Below, in pieces: positions 1-7,127 of a stretch of DNA of 9,388 nt. Below the pieces are notes generated by a model that saw only the letters and a list, made by a program, of their open reading frames with translations, was not told the DNA's origin and searched no databases. This DNA comes from an uncultured Clostridia bacterium (GTDB taxonomy: Bacteria; Bacillota; Clostridia; TANB77; CAG-508): contig CAKPEG010000034.1 in NCBI GenBank assembly GCA_934149275.1, forward strand, positions 1-9,388, written 5' to 3'. Position 1 is the stretch's first letter. Each line of letters begins with the position of its first letter. Both the position numbers and the translations under genes were made by a program.

Positions 1-3000
1 AAATGGTGTTTCTTGGTAGTAATATGTTACTACTGTTTCAGTTTGCTCAAAAGTTCCTTTAGCATTTGATGGTACAACATAATTACTATCTGTGTCTTTT
101 TCTAATTCATACCTATTTATATCAATCTTAGGTGCAGTTTCATAGTTACTTCCAATTTTACCTGTAATATACTCATCATCAGCTACTTTATTTGTTGTAT
201 AATTTCCATCTCTATCTTTAATATAATGATGTACTACAACACTTGATACATTTTTTTCAAATAAAACTTTTATATGTTTATCTTCTTGAACTTTGCTAAA
301 TACTGGTATTGTAACAACTCCATTTGCATCAGGTTTAAATTCAACTTTCTCACCATTTATTTCAACACTATATACTGAATAATCAGCTAATGGAGTAATT
401 ACTATTGGTGTTGTACTGTCGTAATCATATTTAACTTTTTCAACAAAATTAATATTGTTTTCAGAAGGTGTTCCTGTAATTGAGCCCCCTCCTCTTCGGC
501 CATCTGAATTTTCTTCTATTTCAGTAGTTACTTTAAATTCTTTTAAATTGTTTTTAACATTAATTTCTTGAATTTCTGGTATTTCAGCTGAAGTAACAAC
601 ATTTGCTAAATCAATAATATATCCATCTGCATATTTTTGTGAATTCAATAAATTTGTTTTATCTCCACAAGATAGTGATGTACTATCGAATCCTCCTACA
701 GCTACAAAGCTTTTATTAGATAATTGTGCTATGCCATAGTTCTCATCATAAGAATTGCCAGCAATTGTTTTATACCATTCTACTTCATTTTGATCATTTA
801 ATTTAACAACTATAGCATCATTTTGACCTTTGGTACTTGTAATATCATTAGTTCCGTCTCCATCAATATCAAAATTTTTAGAATAGAACCAACCGCCAAG
901 TAATATTCCTCCATCTTCTGTAGCAGTTGCAGTCATTATTTTATCCTCATTGTCTGTTCCACCAAATACTTTGTTTGAAACATAATCTCCAGTTGCAGAA
1001 GCAAATTTTAGCATAATTGAACTTGAATAACTTGTTGTAGGAGCATTAATTGTTTCTGCTCCAATCGTTAGATTACTTGCAAATCCACCGACAGCGACTA
1101 TATTGTCCTCACTATCTGTTATAACTTTAGCAATTGCTTCATCATTCGAACCTCCTACTTTTTGGTTCCATTGATATGTTCCATCTGTAGAAAATGCAAC
1201 TATTGCAGAATCTTGATTCCCTGCATTTGTAATTGAATTTCCGTCTACATCAATTGTTTCTAAATAATTTATAGCTACTGCTATTCCTTGTGAAGTTTCA
1301 GTTACAGAAGTTACATCAATATCTCCTGTTCCTGTAATTGCTTTATGCCATTTATAATTACCGTTTGCATCATAGCAAATAATATATCCGTTATTTCCTG
1401 TTCCGCTTCTTTTTATTGGAATACCATTAATACTTAATTTTAGGCTTGCAAATCTTCCAACTGCTATAATATCTCCACTTGCTAAAACTTTTGCATCTCT
1501 CATTTTATCTTCATAAATTCCACCAATTGTTTGCTTCCAAACTTCATTTCCTGAACTATCAAGTTTCATTACAATTGCATCTTCTTGATTAGTTCCGTAT
1601 TCATAGCCACTTACCACGTATCCACCATCAGATGCAATATCTACACTATTAAATTCATCTGCTTGATTTGTTCCAAAAGTTTTAAACCATTCTACATTTC
1701 CTTCCGAATTATATTTAGCAATTAATTGATCGAAGCTACCTACTGATGTGCTATCAACGGTTCCATCGCCATCTATATCTAATTCTCCTGAGAAACTTCC
1801 TGCAATAACATATCCTCCATCTTCTGTGCTCTCAACATCATAGATATTTTGTATTCCAGAACCAGTAACTTCTTTAGCATATTTTATTGTAAACTCTGTT
1901 TGTTCTGGTCTATTTGCTCCTATACCAATATAGTATGTTCTATCTTCCTCACTATCTGGTAAGTCATATCCTTCAGGAGCCTCAACTTCAATTGCCTTAT
2001 ATAATCCTTCTGGTAGATTGGCTGAGATTTCACCATTTTCATCTGTTGTTAGTCCATAATATCCACTTCCAGCAATTTTTGCATTTTTTACAAATCCTGC
2101 ATCTAATCCATTATCTGCTGAACTATCTTTTCTATATGTAAAAGTAATTGTATATGTTCCAGCCGTTAAATTAACTTCTTGAGTTGTAAATTTTAAGCTC
2201 TCATATGTATCTGAACTATTGTATCCACCTATTTTTGTAGAAGTTCCACCAGTGGTTGTATTAGTTGTAGTGTTCTTAATTTCATAATATAAGTAGTCAT
2301 AACTTGCACTTTCTGAAGAAACTGCCCAATCAAAAGTTAATGTGCTATCTTCTGTTAATGTAAATTCATCTGATACTAATTTACTTACAGCATTATTTAC
2401 TCCTTTTCCGCCACTTTCCCATGTTCCATCAGTTCTTGTTGTCCAAGGATTCGTTTCTGTTGTTGTAAATGTTAAATTAATTGGAGCTTTTTCAAATAGT
2501 TTTCCAATTGTATTTCCATTAACATCATAAACAGTATTTCCATTCAAGTCTGTTATTTTGAATACTGCTCCAGGTAATGCTTGATTATTATCACCTTTTT
2601 TAGTTAATTTGAATATTTCTTTATTCTCAAATGTAAATGTAATACTATCTGTACCAGTATCTTTGTTCTTTAAAGCATCTTCTCCCTCTAAAACAGTTAT
2701 AACCATTTTTCCATCTTGTTCTTCAGCTTTAAACTTAACTTCTGTTGAATCTGTAATGTATCCTTCTGTAGCAGTAATTTCCTTTAAAATATATTCACCT
2801 GTTATATATTTTCCATCAACATATTGATATAAGTTAGGAATTGTAACTGTTCCATTTTCATCAGTTGTATAATAATTTTCTTCGTTTGTATCTAATGATT
2901 TTAATTTGAATTGCGTTCCAGCAAGAGGATTACTATCCTTATCTTGTTTTATTAAATTTAAGCTATACGTTGGAATATTTTCATTTGTTATATTTATATT

Positions 3001-6000
3001 AATTGTAGCTTTATCAACTCCATCTTCTTCAGCAATTGTTGCATTTTTAAAATTATCATCATCACTAGTTACAACAAGCTGTCCACTAGAATTTCTTGAA
3101 ACAGTAAATGTTATTATATTTTGATTTACATAGTAACCATCTGCTTTTGTTTCTTGTAATTTGTATTCAGTGCCTGGAATTAAATTAATCATTGAAATTT
3201 CGCCATTGCTATTTGTTGTAAATATTCTACCTGTATCACCATATACTCCACCGGTTAATCTAAATTTAACTCCTTTTAATTTCTCTCCTGCAGTATTTGA
3301 TTTAACAATTTTAATGTCATATTTTGCTATATCTTCAACTCCAAGGTTCAATGTATAAATACCATCTTCATTAGTTATAGTAGCATTTTCTTTCAACGTA
3401 CCTGAAATGATATTTACTTGAGGATTTTCTTGCTCATCTATTGTAACTTTAAATTTAATCTCATCTTCATTTAAAATATAACTTGAAGGTGTTTGAATTT
3501 CTTTTAAGGTATATTCTTTATCTATAAATAATCCTGCAATATTTATATTTCCATTAGCATCTGTTGTTCCAGTTCTAGTCATAGTTCCGTCTGTTATTTT
3601 ATATGTAGCTCCTTGAACTTTTGTATTTGTTCCTTGTTTATATTTTGTAAGATTAATACTATATTTTTTAGCAATCATTATTCCTAAACGATTTACTTCT
3701 GTTTTACTCTTTAATTTTCCATCTTCTGTGTCTAAGCAGAATTCAACTGCATGTGTTGCATATGTTATGTCATTGTATGTTACGTTTGCTGGAATTTCTA
3801 TTTTGTAGCTGAATACTAAGTTCTCTTTCATTGCAATTGTGTAGTTACTTAAATCTATTAAGTATGTTTTTATGCTTGACCAATCTGCTACTTGGTCAGC
3901 TGTTTTCCAGTTGTTTGTTTTATCTGTTACTGTGCTATTTACTGTTTCATTAGTTGAATAGTAAACTTTTGCTATGTCTTTTATGCTGTCTGGTAAGGTG
4001 ATTCCTCCTTGTTTCATTGCTACTGAATATGTTGAACCTAATTCTTTACCATTTATTTGATATGTATTTCCTTTGAAAGGTATTTTTCCTATCACCTTTA
4101 CTTCACTTATAGTTCCTGAGTAATTATTTGTAAGCGTTTGATTTATTTGTGCCTCTCTTAAGTTGTTACTCTTGTCTAAAATAGCTGTTTGTGGTGATAC
4201 TACTTCTGTTCCTGCATCATCAAAATTGCTCAAAGTTTGTGCTGTTAATAATGATGTTGGTGCAACTATTTGTAATGAATTTGTTTTATAAAGTACGTTT
4301 TCGCTTACGTTTCCGTTTCCATTGATGTCTAGCACGTCTGGTGTTTTTGATGTTGATCTGTAGTTATGACAATTTGGATTTATTGCATATAGTTTTATTG
4401 TGTTTGTTAATGTTGGTTTTCTTGGGTCTGCGGTTACATCTGCATCTACCGTTATTGTGTATGTTTCTTCTGTATCGTTGTTTGTGTATATTTTTATGTA
4501 TTGTTTTCCGTTTTCTTCAAATGTTTCATAAGATGATATTTTTACATTTGTGTTATCTATTGTTACGTTGTTTATTTCTACTCCCAAAATTTCTGGTGGT
4601 AGTTCTATTACGAATATTCCGTTTTTCCATTTTTCTTCGTTATAGTATGTAGCTTCTGTTGATAATGTCATTTTTATGTTTTTTGTTTCTTGATTTGTTA
4701 TTGCATATGGTGTTGTTGTGAATTTCATTGCTGAAATTGGTTCTTCGTAATAAGCATAGTCTTGGTCGAAGTTAGTTATTGTAGGTGTAGCTGCACGAGT
4801 TTGTATAGGATTTTTTCTTGTGTCCGAAGAGTGAATTCCTCCCTCTACATAAGAATATATATAATTAATGTTTGAGAAATCTTCATAAGAAAAATCACTT
4901 GTTAATTTTTCATCATCTATTTCTTTAATTTGATTTATGTAAAAACTTTGATTTGCCTTTAATTGTTGCACATCAATATCTATACCCTTTGTTGCTTGAT
5001 TAAGTTTAAATGGATTTTCCTTTGTATAATTTTTTAACTCACTATATGATATGTATGTATAAATGGAATTATCTGATGAATCATGTTCCATAATGACTAT
5101 CTCTCCATAATCACTTGATAGTGCATTTTCTATATTTGAAAAATATATACCTGTTGGTTTTACGTAATTTGTCATATCTATGTATGAACCATCTGCTTTT
5201 AAAAATCTGTCTCCTTGCGTTCCATATATCCAAAACTCATCTAGTGGGTTATCTCCTGTATATGCTCTCCATGTTACTGTATATTCATCTTTTTCGTCAT
5301 CAATTTTTTCTACGTTATTATATATATTTACAGGTAATTTCTTTGATACTACTTGTCTATATGTGTTTGTATCAGTATTATAAACTCTTTTTCCCACGTC
5401 TACATATACTGCGGCTACATTTCCTGTAGGTTCATCCCATGTATGTGTAAATGCTCTTGATGCACTTGATACATAAGGGTTTTCGTTTGTAAACTCATCA
5501 CTACTATTGTTATAGCCATAATAGTAACCTATTGTGGGGAATGTGATGCTAATTGTGTTTGTTTCTATTTCAGCTTGTGCTTCTATTGGGTATGTTACTC
5601 TGATTTCGTAGTTATTATATCTTGATACTGTTTTTGTTAAGTCTCCATTTGCGTTTGTTGTAGCTTCTCTTGTTATTGTTAATATTTTTGTTTCTCTGTC
5701 GTAGTTGTATGTGCAGTTTTGTGATGTTGTAATTGCACTAGTTGCTGCATATCCGTTTAAGTCTGGAATTGTAATTTCAGTTACTTGCTTTTGAATTAAT
5801 AATTCCCTTGCAGTTTCTTCGTATCCTACGTTGAAATCTAATGTGATTTCGTCGTTTCCAACTGCGTTTGTTATATCATGAGAATATTCGTTATATGTAT
5901 TTGGAGAAGTTGCTGTTTTTCCGTACCAGTCTGCTTTTAAATTAATTACTTTATTGATATTAGCTGTTTTTGTTCCATCTGTTGATGTCCATGTTCCTGT

Positions 6001-6546
6001 AAGAATAATCTGATTATTTGTAACACTATAATTATTCATATTACTTCCAATATCAGCACTTATCGTACCAAAGAATAATTTTTGCGTTCCATAATTAATT
6101 GTATTTAGTTCTAGTTCTTTAACATCATTACCAATGTAATCATTTTTCAAAACTTCATCTTTTACTAAAGTTGTTGAAAGATTAAAATTCTTTCCATTAA
6201 TTTTGATCTTCCCATTTTCAAATTTCCCATCAGTAAGTACGTTAATATCAAAATATAAGGTTGCTTTTTTATCAATGTAATTACATGTACCATCATACTT
6301 TTCAGCATAACCATCACCATCTAAGTCTCTGATAAAAAAACTATTAAATTTGACATACTCGCAATTATCGATATTGCTGTTTTCGTCAGTAACTTCATTA
6401 TATGTCATTGCTCTTCTAGTTTCATTGTCGTTTACTGCAATCATCTTTGCACTTTTTATTTTAATCAAATTAAAACCTATTATGCTCAAAACAATTGCTA
6501 ATATAATCGCAACCAAACTAATTTTAATTACACTTTTCTTCTTCAT
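1..6546 (-). CDS. Giant multidomain surface adhesin (CnaB, seven-bladed propeller, MucBP), C-terminus beyond window
   Basis: One uninterrupted frame runs from ATG at 6544-6546 to base 1: 2182 residues with no stop codon in any part I read. AAGAAGGA lies 10 nt before the ATG and sets the start. Residues 1-32 have a Lys-rich start and a hydrophobic stretch (11-28), a signal peptide or anchor. Residues about 40-960 are extracellular-looking beta-rich sequence that I cannot assign to a family; they contain Ca-loop-like motifs DLDGDGY (74-80) and DINGNGN (740-746). Then come four CnaB/SpaA-like domains (about 961-1546), a propeller (1552-1983), a basic/Gly linker (about 2015-2025), an InlB-B-type repeat (about 2026-2100) and a MucBP domain (2101-2177). 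The role is probably adhesion to host glycans, mucus or other cells (inference). The C-terminal anchor, LPXTG or other, is outside the window. Codon choice changes along the gene, which suggests a mosaic. Confidence 0.93.
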   Translation of the reverse strand, partial: MKKKSVIKISLVAIILAIVLSIIGFNLIKIKSAKMIAVNDNETRRAMTYNEVTDENSNIDNCEYVKFNSFFIRDLDGDGYAEKYDGTCNYIDKKATLYFDINVLTDGKFENGKIKINGKNFNLSTTLVKDEVLKNDYIGNDVKELELNTINYGTQKLFFGTISADIGSNMNNYSVTNNQIILTGTWTSTDGTKTANINKVINLKADWYGKTATSPNTYNEYSHDITNAVGNDEITLDFNVGYEETARELLIQKQVTEITIPDLNGYAATSAITTSQNCTYNYDRETKILTITREATTNANGDLTKTVSRYNNYEIRVTYPIEAQAEIETNTISITFPTIGYYYGYNNSSDEFTNENPYVSSASRAFTHTWDEPTGNVAAVYVDVGKRVYNTDTNTYRQVVSKKLPVNIYNNVEKIDDEKDEYTVTWRAYTGDNPLDEFWIYGTQGDRFLKADGSYIDMTNYVKPTGIYFSNIENALSSDYGEIVIMEHDSSDNSIYTYISYSELKNYTKENPFKLNQATKGIDIDVQQLKANQSFYINQIKEIDDEKLTSDFSYEDFSNINYIYSYVEGGIHSSDTRKNPIQTRAATPTITNFDQDYAYYEEPISAMKFTTTPYAITNQETKNIKMTLSTEATYYNEEKWKNGIFVIELPPEILGVEINNVTIDNTNVKISSYETFEENGKQYIKIYTNNDTEETYTITVDADVTADPRKPTLTNTIKLYAINPNCHNYRSTSKTPDVLDINGNGNVSENVLYKTNSLQIVAPTSLLTAQTLSNFDDAGTEVVSPQTAILDKSNNLREAQINQTLTNNYSGTISEVKVIGKIPFKGNTYQINGKELGSTYSVAMKQGGITLPDSIKDIAKVYYSTNETVNSTVTDKTNNWKTADQVADWSSIKTYLIDLSNYTIAMKENLVFSYKIEIPANVTYNDITYATHAVEFCLDTEDGKLKSKTEVNRLGIMIAKKYSINLTKYKQGTNTKVQGATYKITDGTMTRTGTTDANGNINIAGLFIDKEYTLKEIQTPSSYILNEDEIKFKVTIDEQENPQVNIISGTLKENATITNEDGIYTLNLGVEDIAKYDIKIVKSNTAGEKLKGVKFRLTGGVYGDTGRIFTTNSNGEISMINLIPGTEYKLQETKADGYYVNQNIITFTVSRNSSGQLVVTSDDDNFKNATIAEEDGVDKATININITNENIPTYSLNLIKQDKDSNPLAGTQFKLKSLDTNEENYYTTDENGTVTIPNLYQYVDGKYITGEYILKEITATEGYITDSTEVKFKAEEQDGKMVITVLEGEDALKNKDTGTDSITFTFENKEIFKLTKKGDNNQALPGAVFKITDLNGNTVYDVNGNTIGKLFEKAPINLTFTTTETNPWTTRTDGTWESGGKGVNNAVSKLVSDEFTLTEDSTLTFDWAVSSESASYDYLYYEIKNTTTNTTTGGTSTKIGGYNSSDTYESLKFTTQEVNLTAGTYTITFTYRKDSSADNGLDAGFVKNAKIAGSGYYGLTTDENGEISANLPEGLYKAIEVEAPEGYDLPDSEEDRTYYIGIGANRPEQTEFTIKYAKEVTGSGIQNIYDVESTEDGGYVIAGSFSGELDIDGDGTVDSTSVGSFDQLIAKYNSEGNVEWFKTFGTNQADEFNSVDIASDGGYVVSGYEYGTNQEDAIVMKLDSSGNEVWKQTIGGIYEDKMRDAKVLASGDIIAVGRFASLKLSINGIPIKRSGTGNNGYIICYDANGNYKWHKAITGTGDIDVTSVTETSQGIAVAINYLETIDVDGNSITNAGNQDSAIVAFSTDGTYQWNQKVGGSNDEAIAKVITDSEDNIVAVGGFASNLTIGAETINAPTTSYSSSIMLKFASATGDYVSNKVFGGTDNEDKIMTATATEDGGILLGGWFYSKNFDIDGDGTNDITSTKGQNDAIVVKLNDQNEVEWYKTIAGNSYDENYGIAQLSNKSFVAVGGFDSTSLSCGDKTNLLNSQKYADGYIIDLANVVTSAEIPEIQEINVKNNLKEFKVTTEIEENSDGRRGGGSITGTPSENNINFVEKVKYDYDSTTPIVITPLADYSVYSVEINGEKVEFKPDANGVVTIPVFSKVQEDKHIKVLFEKNVSSVVVHHYIKDRDGNYTTNKVADDEYITGKIGSNYETAPKIDINRYELEKDTDSNYVVPSNAKGTFEQTETVVTYYYQETPF
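16..246 (-). other. MucBP domain of the giant adhesin, near the window edge
   Basis: Residues 2101-2177 read VVVHHYIKDRDGNY ... DDEYITGKIGSNYETAPK ... YELEKDTDSN ... AKGTFEQTETVVTYYYQE. This is the usual MucBP order: 'V.V.Y.d..Gn', '..e..tGkvG..Y.t.pk', 'gYeL......a.Gtf......vtY.Y'. MucBP modules occur on mucus- and host-interacting surface proteins of Gram-positive bacteria. The segment just before it (KYDYDSTTPIVITPLADYSV, then VYSVEINGEK, ending EDKHIKVLFEK) is an InlB-B-type repeat that often precedes MucBP. More repeats and the anchor are probably past the left edge. Confidence 0.8.
598..1893 (-). other. Seven-bladed SBBP-type beta-propeller domain of the giant adhesin
   Basis: Residues about 1552-1983 divide into seven repeats, mostly ending in a Trp that opens the next blade (W1620, W1670, W1733, W1793, then GDYV at 1856, W1924). 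The core unit reads 'W.ktigG...D....v...dGGyvvgG.f......dai..kld..G...W', as in the SBBP beta-propeller repeat family. Blades are 59-69 residues, except blade 2, which is 50 because it lacks the usual insertion. Blades 1 and 6 carry DIDGDGTVD (1590-1598) and DIDGDGTND (1893-1901), motifs like calcium-binding loops, and blade 4 has DVDGN. Seven repeats would close a ring. Propellers usually bind ligands on a face; no catalytic role is visible. Confidence 0.8.
1909..3666 (-). other. Array of four CnaB/SpaA-like domains in the giant adhesin
   Basis: Four units begin near residues 961 (KYSINLTKYKQ), 1075 (KYDIKIVKSNTAGEKLKGVKF), 1194 (YSLNLIKQDKDSNPLAGTQF) and 1312 (FKLTKKGDNNQALPGAVF). Each has the family pattern: a Lys-bearing first strand, a 'plxGaxFxl' strand, a 'tTdenGxxxi.nL..G.Y.lkE' segment, and a closing 'G.Y' strand. 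The mid-domain Glu is present in all four (LKEIQTP, LQETKAD, LKEITAT, AIEVEAP). In known CnaB domains this acid catalyses a Lys-Asn isopeptide bond that stiffens the stalk. Units 1-3 are roughly 113-119 residues. Unit 4 is about 235 because another domain is inserted in it. Confidence 0.85.
2071..2475 (-). other. Lectin-like beta-sandwich (jelly-roll) insertion inside the fourth CnaB domain
   Basis: Residues about 1358-1492 interrupt the fourth CnaB unit after its first strands (FKITDLNGNTVYDVNG...) and before its TTDENGEISANLPEG segment. The insert has the pattern of secreted beta-sandwich binding modules: a Gly/Ser-rich opening (WESGGKG), 'LTFDWAVSSESASYDYLYYE', a Gly/Thr-rich turn, then 'VNLTAGTYTITFTYRKDSSA' followed by NGLDAGFVKNAKI. 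The 'Y.KD.S...G.DaG.v.n..i' ending is shared with jelly-roll modules found in many secreted bacterial proteins. Ligand unknown. The fold call rests on pattern recognition only. Confidence 0.55.
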
Positions 6547-6556
6547 ATTACTCAAT

Positions 6557-6564
6557 TCCTTCTT
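6557..6564 (-). promoter_or_regulatory. Ribosome binding site of the giant adhesin
   Basis: AAGAAGGA on the minus strand lies 10 nt upstream of ATG 6546. It fixes the start of the adhesin, whose frame is otherwise open far downstream. Confidence 0.7.
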
Positions 6565-6591
6565 ATAAACTTCATAATAATAATTACATTT

Positions 6592-6762
6592 TTATTTATT
6601 TAAGTAAACGGTAATAAAATTAGTATATTCTTTAAATATTGACCTTGCGTAAGACCTTCCTCTTCTTTTATATTTTAATATCTTTTGTTTTATCTTTTTA
6701 TTACAAATTAAATCTTTTCTTACGGAATCAAGTATCACGGTTGTCAAAAAGAACGTCCTCAT
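6592..6762 (-). CDS. Small basic hypothetical protein, 56 residues, just upstream of the adhesin
   Basis: ATG 6762 opens a 56-codon frame starting MRTFFLTTVILDSVRKDLIC and ending YTNFITVYLNK, with TAA at 6592-6594. AGAGG lies 6 nt before the ATG, a usable ribosome binding site. The product would be strongly basic (KKIKQKILKYKRRGRSYARS), without a clear membrane segment. It ends 45 nt before the adhesin start, so the two could share a transcript. I recognise no family. Caution: the first seven or so codons coincide with a 17-base sequence also found inverted at 8510-8526, so the start lies within a repeat and the frame could be chance or a remnant of a mobile element. A leader peptide is another possibility. 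Confidence 0.35.
   Translation of the reverse strand: MRTFFLTTVILDSVRKDLICNKKIKQKILKYKRRGRSYARSIFKEYTNFITVYLNK
6742..6758 (+). repeat. 17-bp inverted repeat, left copy
   Basis: TGTCAAAAAGAACGTCC here is the exact reverse complement of 8510-8526. The pair brackets the palindrome, the terminator, the lectin-fold gene and its promoter. Similar short GGGAC-GTTCTTTTTGACA-like sequences recur between genes in Clostridia, from memory, so this may be a dispersed REP-like unit and not a transposon end. Confidence 0.7.
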
Positions 6763-6776
6763 AACACACCTCTGAC

Positions 6777-6906
6777 AAGAAGAACATTATATTTATTTTC
6801 TCATTCCTTGCTAAAAGATTTTACCGCCTACTAAACTTTGTTTAGCAGGCTAGGTAAAATCTTTCAAACTGCGCGTCACTCGAAAATAAAATATAATGTT
6901 CTTCTT
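6777..6906. repeat. 130-bp nested palindrome (MITE-like or structured leader)
   Basis: The outer arms at 6777-6800 and 6882-6906 are reverse complements except for one extra A. The inner arms at 6814-6835 and 6841-6864 match except for a 2-nt bulge and one mismatch, around a 5-nt loop (CTTTG). Between outer and inner stems is an asymmetric, unpaired section; the right side contains GCGCGTCACTCG, notably GC-rich for this DNA. As DNA it looks like a miniature inverted-repeat element. As RNA it would form a very long two-part hairpin just upstream of the small ORF and adhesin, and could block read-through from the upstream gene. I could not find a clear target-site duplication. Confidence 0.75.
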
Positions 6907-6950
6907 CACTATACATTCTTAATTTCAACTTATTCTTTTTTTCTCTGCAA

Positions 6951-7008
6951 AATTAAAAAATAGTGTATCATGTAGTATGTAATTATTTACACACTGTATG
7001 ATACACTA
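6951..7008 (-). terminator. Strong Rho-independent terminator of the lectin-fold gene; copy A of a dispersed hairpin repeat
   Basis: Arms 6961-6976 and 6993-7008 pair over 16 positions, two of them as G-U. After an A-C mismatch, TGTAA and TTACA pair over a 4-nt TTAT loop. On the minus strand the stem is followed at once by TTTTTTAATT, the U-run of an intrinsic terminator. It lies about 80 nt after the stop of the 8384-7089 gene, so it should end that transcript. About 65 bp including this hairpin are repeated in the same orientation at about 9152-9217. Confidence 0.8.
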
Positions 7009-7078
7009 TCATAAGCTTTTGCTTTATATTTTCACTTCTTATGTCCTACCATGACCTCATTCTACTGTATCGCCTTCA

Positions 7079-7127
7079 GGACTCAGTGCTACTCTATATT
7101 AAAGTACGCCCTGAACCCACAGAGTCC
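7079..7127. repeat. Inverted repeat straddling the stop codon of the lectin-fold gene; possible DGR homing structure
   Basis: GGACTC at 7079-7084 and GAGTCC at 7122-7127 are exact reverse complements, extended inward by a mismatch and three more pairs (GTG/CAC). The stop codon (7089-7091) sits between the arms. In characterised DGRs the 3' end of the variable region is a GC-rich 'initiation of mutagenic homing' segment, often followed by a hairpin. Position and composition fit that; the role is inferred. CCTGAA next to the left arm can also pair with TTCAGG within the repeat, so alternative folds exist. Confidence 0.45.

Noticed and set aside
598..1893. Propeller repeats as recent tandem DNA duplication
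   Set aside because: The blades are similar in protein pattern but clearly diverged in DNA sequence, so they are old structural repeats and not a recent expansion.
1914..5429. Several plus-strand frames of 60-104 codons opposite the adhesin
   Set aside because: They are Leu/Ser/Phe/Tyr-rich shadows of the Asn/Thr/Glu/Lys-rich minus-strand gene, which has continuous domain-level sense.
6350..6568. Plus-strand hydrophobic 72-codon frame
   Set aside because: It is the complement of the adhesin's N-terminus; its hydrophobicity reflects A-rich coding on the other strand.
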